Made by a program: the position numbers and the translations under genes. From Lanius collurio (taxonomy: Eukaryota; Chordata; Aves; Passeriformes; Laniidae), in NCBI GenBank assembly GCA_020086605.1, contig JACBWW010000004.1, positions 17,990,526 to 18,054,525 on the forward strand: a stretch of 64,000 nucleotides of DNA. The letters run 5' to 3'. Below are positions 37,043-48,079 of this stretch, piece by piece. The first letter of the stretch is position 1. Each line of letters opens with the position of its first letter. A model generated the notes under the pieces. It was not told the origin of the DNA. It worked only from the letters and a program-made list of their open reading frames with translations, and did not search any database.

Positions 37043-37415
37043 TGCCCGCTCGGGCCGGGGACGGTCAGTGCTCGGGGGGCTCTCCCAAGCCGCGGGGCAG
37101 AGCCGGCGCTCCGGCCGTGACCGAGCGGGAGCGGTGCCGACCCCGTCCGGCTGCAGAGCCCGGCCCGGCCCCGCCGCTCCCGCGGCCGCGCGGCGCCTCC
37201 TGCCGGCGGCCCCGCCGCCTCCTCCCGCCCCGCCGAGCGCACGGCGGCTGCCGCGGGAGGAGCGAGGCCGCAAGAGCGGCCGGCACGGGCGGCAGACGGA
37301 CAGGGACCGGCCGCCTCTGCCCAGTGCCTGCACACTGCCGCCTCCCACCCACCGACGGGCTCCTGCGCGCCCGTCTCCAGACACCGCGTCTGCGGGTTTG
37401 GGTGAGAACGGGAGA
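37043..37415. promoter_or_regulatory. Orphan CpG island between BATF and JDP2
   Basis: About 370 bp of very high G+C with dense CpG, including a NotI-type GCGGCCGC and many GC boxes. It sits 13 kb upstream of BATF and just over 1 kb past the JDP2 3' end, at no known promoter. A good splice-donor shape (TTTGG|GTGAGAA) lies at its right edge on the plus strand, near 37400. It could be a promoter for an unannotated transcript (antisense to JDP2), an alternative BATF promoter, or an enhancer-type CpG island. Open frames through it are ordinary GC-rich artefacts. Confidence 0.75.
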
Positions 37416-38524
37416 ATCTCAGCAGCACTGAGCACTGGAGCAACCAGGGAGCCAGACTACAGCTATGTGCCAGCAGCAGCTCCCAGCCTCAGAGCACCTG
37501 TGCCCAAGGCCTGCAAACGCGGCTCGGGAACCAGCTCCAGCCCTCCAGCCTTGGCTGGAATAGCTGAGCATTAAACTGCTGTAGATACATTGCTCTTCCA
37601 TGGCTGCCCTTTGCTAGCTGCTTCTAGCATGTTTGGTTTCAAAGGGTACCTTTTATTTCTTTTCCAAGCCAGCTCTTTTCATGACAGAAATGTTTACTGC
37701 AATGTGGCTATTCACCAGAGAAAGGCCATTGCCTGCATCCACAGCACTGCGAGTGCTGCTGGAAGGTGTGCAGCAGGTGAGTGAGAGGCCTCCTGAATGG
37801 AGATGAGCACACAACGTCTCCAGGTGAGAAAAAAAGCACAATATGGCTGTAGACAAGGTGTCTGGATGATCTGGTATCCACAGGGAGTTCCCCCTGACCA
37901 CCAAAGAGGAAATTTATTACCATGTACACTTTGCAGAGGGAAATAAAGACATGAGATAAGGAGGCCCAGCACATGCTCTGCATCCTGTCACCAGAGCTTG
38001 ATGAAAGGCAGAGGTATCATGTTTTTCAAAGAATGAAGATTGGCTCCTGACAGCAGCTGAGGAATAGGTGAGAGCTGAGCCAGGAACTCCACAGCCTGGG
38101 CAGAAGGAAGCACAAAGGCACATAAAGGGAGCACCAGCAGCACAAGGACATCGTGATAGCTCCCCTGTCTTTTACTCATCCCTGAAATGAGCTCAAACTG
38201 CTGTATTTGGGACTGAAACAAGAAGGACCAGTTAAGGATGACACTGTCTCCCTCTGCCTTTCCAACTGGCAAGCCAGGCCTGCCTATCCTCTTTGATGCA
38301 GCACTGAGCTACCTACTTCTTGCTTGACAATAGTCAGAGCTACCTCCAAGGTTCCCAGCTTTTCTAGGGTGACTTCTCCTGGCCCACAGCTGCTAACACA
38401 ACCACCAAAACCAGCTCTAGTATCTGCTGCACTGCCCCACTCAGCCAGGAACACACCTGGCCTGTTCAGCCCTGGCAAATGCTGCCACAGCGCTGACCCA
38501 AACAGAGCTACAGGAGGACAGCAT

Positions 38525-39390
38525 ACGCAAAGGTAACATTTACTGAGAGATACAGAACTGAATATTATGAAGGACATACATGGATGGAGAGGGTAGCGAC
38601 ACCACTGCAGAGTGCAGCTTGGACCCCCTTCCCAGCATGCCAGGAAAGGAGCTGGATGCTACCGGACAAGTAACACAATGGAGATAACTGTGGCATATGT
38701 GTTTGTAACAACAGACCATTATAACATACATTTCTATGGGATCACATCTAGTGATTATATAAATCCATATAGAGATCACTGTATAAAAAATTTGTAAAAA
38801 ATACTTTAAAAAAGTGTAAAAATGTGCATTCAAAAGCACGGCCGACACGGACAGCTGGGTTGTAAACATTATACTGAGTGTGCTTGTGGGGGGCGCCTGC
38901 GCCACCGAGCCCCGACAGGCCTGCCCACCAGATGGGGCTGCATCAAGTGTTTGTGGTTCTTGGGTTTGGGTTTCCCTCTGGAGCGTGCGCCAGGAGCAGC
39001 AGCAGCCTCTGGGCAGGGTGCTGGTGGGCACTGCGCAGCTGCCGCTCCTCAGCTTGCAGCCCTGCTACCCACGGGCTGCGTGGTCCTTGCAGGACACGCT
39101 GTGGCATCGTGGGTCCCAGGGCTGAGAGCAGGCTGAAGGGCTGTGATGAGGTATCGCAGGGAGGTTGCCCTCACTGGCACCACCAGCCCTGCTCCCAGGT
39201 TCAGCCTCAGAGTACATGGCTGGCAGATTCCTGATCTTCTCCGTTCCCATGTTTGGTCCATAGTTCCCAAGGAAGCCCACTGGGTCCTGGCTGCACCAGG
39301 CCTGGGTGCACAATTCTTCATACAGTACATACATTAGAGACCCTGGAAGACCCTGCACCACCGTCTCCTCCTCCTGGCCCAGTGCCACCT
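38525..39390 (-). other. JDP2: JDP2 3' UTR
   Basis: Extends from the stop codon leftwards. The distal part (38690-38870) is A+U-rich with long U and A runs, a style common in conserved vertebrate 3' UTRs, and contains a TGTTTACA octamer (plus-strand tgtaaaca, 38861-38868). The end is placed just beyond an AGTAAA signal at 38544-38539, for lack of any AATAAA. Confidence 0.5.
38539..38544 (-). terminator. JDP2: Candidate JDP2 polyadenylation signal AGTAAA (variant)
   Basis: AGTAAA is an accepted weaker variant of AATAAA. It lies about 850 bases after the stop codon and is followed by TGTTACCTTTGCG. It is the best hexamer I could find in the kilobase after the stop codon. Confidence 0.4.
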
Positions 39391-39576
39391 TCACTTCTTC
39401 TCTAGCTGCTCCAGCAGTGGGTTGGCTTCACTCTCAGGCGTCTTGATGCTGTCTGTCCGCACGATGCAGGTGGGACGGTGCCGGTTCAGCATCAGGATGA
39501 GCTGCTGCCTCTCCTGTTTCAGCTCTTCTATCTGGGCCTTCAGCTCAGCATTCATGAGCTCTAGACGCTCAGACTC
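39391..39576 (-). CDS. JDP2: JDP2 coding exon 3 (zipper and C-terminus)
   Basis: 61 codons plus stop, from ESERLELMN to PLLEQLEKK. Acceptor GCTAG at 39581-39577. It encodes the leucine zipper and a C-terminal tail with the T148 phospho-site. Confidence 0.96.
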   Translation of the reverse strand, partial: ESERLELMNAELKAQIEELKQERQQLILMLNRHRPTCIVRTDSIKTPESEANPLLEQLEKK

Positions 39577-42500
39577 CTAGCAGGACAGGAACACAACCGC
39601 ATGTGACTTTATCTAGCAGGACAAGACACAAGAAACAATTTGGCCAACAAGGCACCTCTGCCCAGTGCTGTCCCTCAGCCCCTGCAGTAGGGGAGCGGAC
39701 TGAAGAACTGACAAGGCACCACATCCCTCCAGGCAGTTCATCCCCAGCCCTGCTGCCTTGTGCTACTTAAGTGCCATCATAGGGAAGTATACAGCCACCA
39801 CCTGGGGCAGGTGTCTGCTGTACCCCAGCAAAACCTCTGCCTGTCTGCTTTCTGTGGTCTGGTATGGTGCTTGGGAACAAACCCATGCTTACATTTTCAC
39901 CCACCCCATCTGTAAGGATCTGCCCTTGTGAAATGACTCTGTCTCATGCTGTGTCATCTGCCCACGTCTCTCCACTGTTTGCAGAAAAACAGCTGTGACA
40001 GTTTCTCTGCCTTGGTGTCACAGGTGAGTGAGCATCTGGCCTCTGAGTGGGAAAATCTTTAGGACTTTGGTCAAGGGGCCAGCACACAGGCAGCCCCTGT
40101 CCTGTGCCACACTCATATGGGTGCTCCTCTTCCCACACTGAGGCAGAGACATTATCATTCCTCTCTCACCACAGGCCTAGAGCCCACCTCCAGCCCTGGT
40201 ACCACGGGTAAGCTCTGCCTGGGCATGTACACGGCCATCACCCTCACAGCCTCATGAAAAGAGGGGGCTGTATTTTCCCAGATATGGGCACTGGAGCAAG
40301 GGGAGGCAGAGGGGCAGTTCAGGAGGCAATGTTGCCTGCAGCTGGAGTACCATTCTAGGGAGGTCCCTGCTGTGCCCTGGAACAGATTGGGCACCCACCC
40401 GCTGCAGGAACTCTGTCCTCTCCTTCTTCTTGTTACGACATCGTGCTGCTGCTACTTTGTTTTTCTCCCGGCGCCTTTTCCTCCTCTCTTCTTCCTCATC
40501 CAGCTACAACAAGACAAAGAAACCCAGATCAGAGCCAGCAGGTGTGGGTCAGGGCAGGAGGTAGGGGTGAGCACATGGCAGGGCAATGTGGCAGCCATGG
40601 GCCACATGACTTAATCCTCACTGGAACCAGTTGTGCTGCTGCTACAGCCTCTAACTCCACTTTGTGCAAACACAGAAAGGGAGAGCTGTACCCACAGCTG
40701 AGGGCATGGCTGGTAGGGGACAGACAGCCCTTCACAGGGCTGCTCCTCCCTGAGAGAGGGCAGAGAGGGAGAATTGAGTCCCCTCCAGAAACATCGGCAG
40801 TTTGTCACACAGACACCTACAGGCTCAGCTCTGTGAGCACAGACATTGAAAGCATCACACACAGCCAAGGACAAGAGTCAGAAAACCCCAGAAGATACCC
40901 CAGCTGGGCCTGCCCCATTCCAATACCTGTCTACTGCAGCTTCAGCACTGAGTCACAGGGCCATCACAGGTGAGGACGCAGGATGGGTCCTGCATCCCCT
41001 GTAAGGAAGCAGGACGCAGCAGTCCTGTACTGTTTGCCATGACTCAGTTCTCTGTGCTCTTTGACCTAATCCACACAGGCCAGGCCAATAGGCCCTATGG
41101 GTTAGAAACCCATAAACAAAGTAATTATGGACATATGCTACAAAGCCTGTATAAATGGCCTATGGCATGCCTACATCCAAGAACCCAAACCAGCTCCTTC
41201 AAGAAAAATCTGAGGGTTAGAAAGTCCTGTGAAATCAGGTTATACTTTGTAACATGGATAGAGAAGAAAAGGTCCCCAGTGCCTTCATCCACATTTTGCC
41301 TGGGTCTCAAACTTAAGGTGTCAGACTGAACTGCCTCATTCCTGTTGACTGATATCTGATGGCCACAAGATCACCCCACATGTAGGTGCACCAGTAGTGC
41401 CCAATGGGAATGAAGGCTGCAGGTGCCATCATCCACACTAAACTGTGCACACTGCTAACAGTTACCAAGTCCAAAACCCACTTATCAAAACATCCCAGTG
41501 TGATGCATGTGGACTGGACAGAACATGGACTCAGCAAAGGTAGGGTGAAGGGGTAGCTTAAATAAGCTGCATGTCCAATACCCAGCACATGCTGTAGAAG
41601 GCAGTGTCCAAGCTTTATAACACTAATGATTTTGCATCTTCTCTACCTTACTTTCCAAGCATTACACCAAAGCTGATATTTTAGCTGGGGATAAAATATT
41701 AAGCAAAGCCAGTATAAGCTATGCACAGACTTCCATAAAGCCAGGCTGCCACCATTCCTTTGCCAAGGCAGTATCGTGGAGCACCAATGTACCACACTTG
41801 GGAGAACTAGGATCAGAACTGCACTGATACCCTCAGGTCCAGTCAGAAATGGACAGCTCACACTGCACCCACATAACTTACACTATACCCACATAACTTA
41901 GGTGTAACAGGTTAGCAGAAGTAATCTGGAGGGCTCTAACTCTACATTCTGCTGCCGGCTCTTACAAAGCTTCCTGACAGAAATTAAGAGGAGGTGGACG
42001 TCAGGGTAGATGCAATTCCCCTCTGCACATTTAGCAACCACTCATCCACTCCTAAGACAGCTTCTTAGCATTTTAGTTCAAGGATTACTAGGAGAATGCA
42101 GAGAGGTAATGTGCTCACAGCTCCAAAGCTCAAAAAACACCCTCAAACTTGACTTCAAAAGTACATCTTGGTGTTGTAGTGGGGGGAATCCTTACAACAA
42201 TATATAAGACAGCAATGGACTTGGAAGGAGAGATGAAGTGATATCTTGGGGTATAACAGGAACTGGAAGAGCAACCAGCAACTGCACCAGCCCTGGGAAC
42301 TGCCTGACATTTCTATGCCCTGTTGGTCCATACAACCAGAATTACAGAATAAGTGACCTGTCTCTGACCCCACCTTCACCCCACAGAGGGCCCAGCAGAG
42401 GTCTGTGTCCTTTAGATGGTGTACAGATGCTTAAGGAAGGTGGCTCAGCACAGATAAAAGCAGCTTTAACTCCTGGCTTTGCTTTTTTGACCACAGCTCC

Positions 42501-45239
42501 TGTAGTTTCATAGAAATATAGAAACGCTTGGGTTGGAAGAGACCTTAAAGATCACCTAGTTCCAACCCCTGTGCCACAGGCAGGTACATCTTCCAGTAGA
42601 GCAGTTGCTGAAAGCCCCATTTAGGCTGGTCTTGAATACTTCCAAGTATGGGGAATCCACAAATTCTCAGGGTAGAGTCCTCTTCTTCAAGAAAGCAGGT
42701 TTTCCCCATCTGCTTCTGCTTGATTTCTGTTCAAAAAGGTGACATGGCTCTGGTGCTGAGGGTAAGGACATTATTCAGAGGCACAAGGAATAGTGATGAT
42801 GTACCACCCAATAGCATGTCTCAGCAGCTGATCACCAGGGGATCCCTGTGGGTAGAAGGTCTGGAGATGCCTCCTGAACTGCTTCAGTTAGCCGCAGAGA
42901 CTGAGGCAATCATCTGCCTGAGGGGCAGGGCTCAGTCCCAGAGGAAGCACTCCAGGTGGGATTCATTCGTGGAGGAGCCCAGCAGCACTTGTCTACACCC
43001 TGTCCATCAACCTGCAGAGAAGCCAGCACCCAACACCCACTGGGTGGGTTTTGTGTGTGCCCCCAGGCACAAACACCCCAATGCCAGGAGATGCTGGTGC
43101 CCCCAGCAGAGCAGAGAGAGCTGCCTTGCCCAGGCTCATGGTAAGCAGCCTGTCCTCCCAGGCACCACAGAGTGGCACCCAGCATTCCTGGGCTCCAGCT
43201 CCCTGCAAGAGGAAAGCAGCTGCAGGCTGCATTGCAAAACCATGCGTGGGCAGCTTCTTGGCTACTCATGGGATAAGCAGCTACTGCTTCAGCTCCCTCA
43301 GGCTTTTGCTGCAAAGCCTTGCCAAGGGCAGCTCCATTTGCTGTCTTCAACTCCTCAGCTTCACAGGCCATGCAGGGGAGGAATCAGCTGTATGGAAGGT
43401 AGCTGTGCAGGGGCTGCCAGTGGGTTTTCTCTTATCTTTCCTCCACATGGTACCTCAACAGCTGGCTCAGAGACCACTCAGCAATTCCAGTACCTGCTGT
43501 GGAGCAGAACTGCCTGGTCCCTGTTACACAGATGCCAGTGACATCACATACTCATGCCCACAAAAAGCAAAAGCAGCTTTTTTGCAGGGCCAGCTCAGAG
43601 GTGTTCAAGATGCCCCAACAAAGGAGCTGGGCCTGGGAAGATGGCATAGCCACAGAGTCACCCTCTTTCCTCCCCAACTCATGAAGCAAGGCAGGCACTG
43701 CAGCCCATTTGCTGCATAATACCCACCCCAAGAGCTTGGAAAAGAATTTGGCTTCAGCTGCAAATCCGTGACTGCTTTGCCCACAGAGGAGCCAAAGCTA
43801 TTACCATCCCCCAGGGCCTTACGACGGCCTCCCACACTATCCTAGCCTCAGCTCCTGCCACTGCAGAGCTGCCCAGTCCTTCCCAGGCGACTGCCAGGCT
43901 GCACAAGCTGACTAGACACTCTCTTTGGCACAGAGCTACTGTGCAACATGATCAAATGGACTACATCATACCAGTTCTACCTGCAGGAGTCCACCCCAAG
44001 CAGCTGGAGGGAAAGAACAGGGATGCTCTGCACAGGTGCACCTGGCTGCTGCTGAGCTTCTGCCAAAAGAATTGGGCTAAATCAAGTGTCACCACCATTT
44101 GGAGAGCAGGCTGCTCCCTGGAACTGCTATTTTACCCCCTTCAGCTCACAGCTCATCACAGGCAGCTTTTCACATCATCTAGCACCTCCTTGCTCATGCT
44201 TCCAGAGAACATACATCACTCTATCCTTATATAGCATCATCCAAGTTAACCTCATTCAGGAGCAAATGCTCTGTTCAGAAGGCTGTTTATTGGACCTTCT
44301 AACAGCAGCCACCAACCTCACTGTGGGACCTCTGAAATGGTGGGTTCCCAGCTCCATCTGCAGGCAGTAGAAGGTGTAAACACTCACCACCAGTACAGCC
44401 AAAGACTGAACAACCAATGCATGGGACTGCCATACAAGGAAAACACTGTCCAAGCATCTCCCTAGTCCCTTCAGCCTGCTCCTGACATGGCAGCCTGTGG
44501 TACCAAATAAAAACTACCCAGCTTCTCCATCCCAGGAACTCGAGGTGAAGCCAGGGCACATCCCAAGCAATGGGTCAGGGGCAGCTCCTAGCACAGGCTG
44601 AGTCACTGCTCTACACCACTTGTCCACACACCTCATCCCTGCAAGAGAGACAATACCAATGCCAGAAGCACCAAGGGCTTGTTGACATGGGTGACAGGCT
44701 GCGTGACTTCTACTCAGGGTGCGTGCACCAACCTAGGGACACATTGGCTGCACCAGACCCCACTCCACATGCAGCTGGCTGCCAATGGCTGCATGGGACC
44801 AGTCAGGTCTGGGACACTGAGGCTACCACTGCCAGCGAGGGACAGAAAGTCAGGCAGGGGGAAGAGGCTGCTAGTGGAGCAGCCACCAACATGCACACAC
44901 AGCACCAAAGAGGGAGCTTTTAAAACACATTGCTGGCCACCATCGTACAATGGCCAAGCATGGGCAGGAGGGAAACCCAGGCAAGCGCAGACAACAGCCC
45001 TAGAGGGCCACCTGCAGCCAGCGGTCCCCAATACTCACCTCACTTTTGACAGGCTGGGGTCTCTTCCCAAGCTTCACCTCCAGGAAGTGGAGTGGCGAAA
45101 TCATGGCCCCGATGTTGCGGATGTCGGCGCACTTCAGCTCCTCGGCGGTCAGGGCTGTGCCAGGCAGTCCTGTCAAGGGGCCGAGCCCAGGCAGCGCGCC
45201 AGCCGTCAGCGACGGGTCGGGGATCTGCCCTGGCATCAT
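39391..45239 (-). CDS. JDP2: JDP2, Jun dimerization protein 2 (complete coding part, 3 coding exons, 163 codons)
   Basis: Nuclear bZIP repressor of the AP-1/CREB family. It dimerises with JUN and ATF2 and, in mammals, inhibits histone acetylation. Coding exons are 45239-45039, 40503-40399 and 39576-39391 (67 + 35 + 61 codons plus stop), all phase 0 with GT..AG ends. The MMPGQIPDPS start is preceded by a spliced 18-base UTR segment (acceptor CTAG at 45261-45258). The basic region carries the N82-KVAAARC-R90 signature. Perfect heptad leucines lie at L100, L107, L114, L121 and L128. The SUMO-type motif V-K65-S-E sits exactly at the end of the first coding exon, and the JNK-type site T148 in KTPE is conserved. 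The length equals the human protein, and divergence is confined to a few N-terminal positions (for example SLTAGA and CADIRN). Its 5' exon is probably at the 56-kb CpG island. Confidence 0.97.
39577..40398 (-). other. JDP2: JDP2 intron between coding exons 2 and 3
   Basis: An 0.8-kb phase-0 intron with no repeat or further exon recognised. Confidence 0.9.
40399..40503 (-). CDS. JDP2: JDP2 coding exon 2 (basic region)
   Basis: A 105-base, 35-codon exon, LDEEEERRK through TEFLQR. Acceptor GTAG at 40507-40504, donor CGG|GTGGGT at 40398. It encodes the acidic lead-in and DNA-contact helix. No usable ATG-started frame covers it, so it would be missed by an ORF-only scan. Confidence 0.96.
40504..45038 (-). 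other. JDP2: JDP2 intron between coding exons 1 and 2
   Basis: A 4.5-kb phase-0 intron. It holds one CR1 3' fragment (42508-42680) and three consensus AP-1 cores: TGAGTCA at 40949-40955, TGACTCA at 41040-41046 and TGAGTCA at 44599-44605. Two overlapping plus-strand frames of 297 and 222 codons (42648-43719) start in or beside the CR1 copy and have no recognisable domain. Confidence 0.85.
42508..42680 (-). mobile_element. CR1 LINE 3' fragment, minus orientation
   Basis: Starts at the CATAGAAATATAGAAACG terminus and continues with the diagnostic GGGTTGGAAGAGACCTTAAA and AGTTCCAACCCCTGTGCCA blocks, then fades around 42680. It lies in the sense direction within the JDP2 intron. Confidence 0.9.
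45039..45239 (-). CDS. JDP2: JDP2 coding exon 1 (N-terminal domain)
   Basis: 67 codons, from tandem ATGs at 45239 and 45236 to PQPVKSE, donor GAG|GTGAGT at 45038. Bases 45257-45240 are 5' UTR of the same exon after an acceptor CTAG. Confidence 0.96.
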
Positions 45240-46721
45240 AGCAGGGGAAACCGCTTCCTAGGCTGCAGAGGGAGACAGACATGCCATTACAACCCAGCTA
45301 TAGGGCCCCATGACACAGCACAAGCCAAACTCATGCTACAGTTCCATCACCTACAGGGGTTCAAATCAAGGAAGGCAGACATTCTCCCCCAGGAAGGACA
45401 AAGGAAGAGAATAAGCAGAATCTGTATGATAGAAACCAAAATATATGAATCCTGCTAGGAAGAATAGGCTACTGGGGTGTAGTTCAGGAAGGGAGGAGAT
45501 CTGAGAGGCAAAGCACCAGAAGAACAGGAGCTGGCTGCAACGATAGTGATGTGATCCAATGGACACCTTTCTCTGGAGTACAGCAGATCAAGGTTTGCTC
45601 CTAACTGAGTTTTGATTAATTAATGCATGGATTATTCATACAAGAAGAAAGCAGCACAAAGAGGACCATAATATGCCCTAGGCTGGATTTGTTCTGGGCA
45701 TGGTCAGAACAAATGGTCTGGGCTGGGACACAGCATACAAAGACCACAGATAAAACTGCAAGAAAAAAACCTGCCACTGTACAAACATCTCCCAGCACAG
45801 ACATGAGGAAACAAAGGCTGGAGGGGAAGGGAAATGGTGCAAGGTTCAAAAGTCATCTTCTATCAGGAAAGGAAAAAAGCGAGAATAGGAGCAGGGCAAA
45901 CGTCAGCAAGTCATTTATAGGGAGGAGAAAGGGACTTATCAGTAAATATGAAGAACAAGTAGCAAACAGATAATAAAATTAAACCTAAAATGTGAGGTCC
46001 ATGGAGCTGGAGCTGTTACATCAGTGCAAAAGCCATGGGAGCAGATGGTTGTTGGCTGCAATGCAAGTACCTCCCTGCTGTGTAACTGGCCTGGGATATC
46101 CACAAGGGATATCCACCTATTTACAACATGCAGAGTCATTTTCTGTCCACGCAGCAGCCATTTGTCCCTCTTCTTCAACTCAACCACATGTCCCAGTGTG
46201 CACACACTGCTCACCTTGCTCTGCCCAACCAGAGAAGTCCCAGTACACTGTAGGAGCCTCCAGGCTCCACCCCATTCGGCCTCTGTGCAGGAGGCACCAA
46301 CACAGCAGGGATAAGCACCGGCAAGGTCAAGAGAAAGAAACAGGCTAAAGGAGTGGACCCAAAATCTCAGTGTGCAGCTTCCTGAAACCACAAGAGCCAG
46401 TTGCAAGGCAGGATTCAACAAACAGCTGGGGAGACTCATGGAGGCTCTCATTGCACCAAGCGTCAGAGCAAGGAGGAGCACTAAATGACAGCTAACATAC
46501 ACTTGCCCTGCTCTTTCCAAAGCATCCACCCTCATCTGCTGAGCCCAGGCAACAGGCGATACCAGACTTTTGGCCCAGGCAGTATGGCTGTGCCAACCCA
46601 CGCACACACACAGCCAAGCCAGCTGCCACAGCTGCTCAGCACTTGCCATGCCAGGGTGACAAATCTATGTCAGTACCAGGCTGAAAACTTGAGTAAAGCT
46701 GCATGGGAGACAGAACTGCTG

Positions 46722-46810
46722 GATCACAGAGTTACAGAACAGTTGAGGCTGGGAGGGACCTCTGGAGATTGCCTGTTCTAGCCACCCTGCTCAGGTGGAG
46801 TCAGTGGGAG
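46722..46810 (-). mobile_element. Short CR1 LINE 3' end, minus orientation
   Basis: About 90 bases: GATCACAGAGTTACAGAACAG terminus, then GAGGCTGGGAGGGACCTCTG and GATTGCCTGTTCTAGCCACC, the classic first block of an avian CR1 read in reverse. Confidence 0.85.
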
Positions 46811-48079
46811 AAGGCTGAACAGGGTTAATCATGACAGAGGAGTTAAGGATTTCTTGGCAGTGGCACATCTCTTTACCCAAGAGATTATTTAATACATTTG
46901 CTAACATGAAGGAACCAGCGATAAGCAGAAGAAGGGAAGGAAAAACAAGCATACATGCTAGTCAGGGGCAGAGCTCCACAAGCTTCCAGCACGAGTGCTG
47001 TGCAAGCTCTATTGCTGTGACAGAATGATTTGCAGCAGAGAGTGCCTACAAGCTGCAATGAGCTGTGGGCTGTCATACAGCCTAATCTGCCAATGAAGAG
47101 GTGCAGGTGTCAGCATGGCATGTCCCCTGGCAGGGTTTACTCAGCTGTGACCAAGAAGACTTAAGACAGATCAGGAAAAGCAAATGCAGCAAGATAAAAA
47201 ACATAAAGAGGTGGCAAGCAGGAATCAAGCCCTCTGCTCCAGTCATGCTTTAGGAGACTAGAAAGGGAAGAGCAAGCCAGTGCTGAGCAGTGCTGGGAGC
47301 ACTGCTGTGGGGAGGTGATCTGCATAAGGTCATTAAAGCCTGAAGACAACAGGAAAGACAGACAAGTAACTTCTCAAGAGAAGTGATACTACCTGCTGAA
47401 ATGGACTCCTGCCCATTTGGTGACACAAAAGAAAGAGAAAATACTTGGTAATGTTACTTGACCTCAGAAAAGACTACAGATCAACTCCTTGAGATTGCAA
47501 AGACCTAAACTGATGCAAAGTATTCATTCTTGCACAGCGATCTCTAAACTAGACAACTGTAATTCCACACCTGCAGAGGAATCTTGTACTGACATCTTGT
47601 ACCAGAATCTGCACCAACACCTTGTACGGTGTCCAGAGATGCCCAGTGCAGGCTCTGAAGCTGCATGCTACCTCCCTCCCCCTTCCTTTCAGGCCTGCAC
47701 ATGGCTAAGGTGCTTCACCCCTCCAGAAATAAGCACCATCACACCCTTAGGCTGCGCTCCAGACAGGAAAACACAAGTTACTTAGGGAGTGTGGCTAAAT
47801 CCCTACCACCTTCCTCAGAGATTGTCCCTCTCCAGCAGGAAAGGGCCGAGTCAATGAGGTGGCACAGCAAAGGGGCAGTGATTCTAAAGGTTCTTCCCAG
47901 GACCCCCTGCCACAAGACAGAGCTGTGTGGAGTTAAATTCAGTCCACCATTTTGGGATAGCTGTACACACTGCAGAGCTGGCCACTTCCCTGATACTGCC
48001 ACCAAGGTGACATGCTGTGGCACTGGAGAAGACCCCTGCCAACACCAGCACAGCTGCACACCCCTCATCAGCAATCCCA

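Larger units (their letters stand above)
24431..38524. other. Intergenic DNA between BATF promoter and JDP2 3' end
   Basis: About 14 kb without a recognisable protein-coding exon. It contains an old CR1 copy, a compact solo LTR, a CR1 3' end and an orphan CpG island, listed separately. A local CpG-richer patch with one TGACTCA lies at 30360-30500. The longest frame free of repeat or CpG-island sequence is 273 codons at 34516-35337 (plus), with no recognisable domain. Confidence 0.6.

Noticed and set aside
36424..37431. 335-codon plus-strand open frame
   Set aside because: It runs through a CR1 3' fragment and then the orphan CpG island; repeat-derived and GC-rich sequence explains its length, and no domain is recognisable.
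42648..43719. Overlapping plus-strand frames of 297 and 222 codons
   Set aside because: They begin in or beside a CR1 copy inside the JDP2 intron, overlap each other in different frames, and show no family resemblance.
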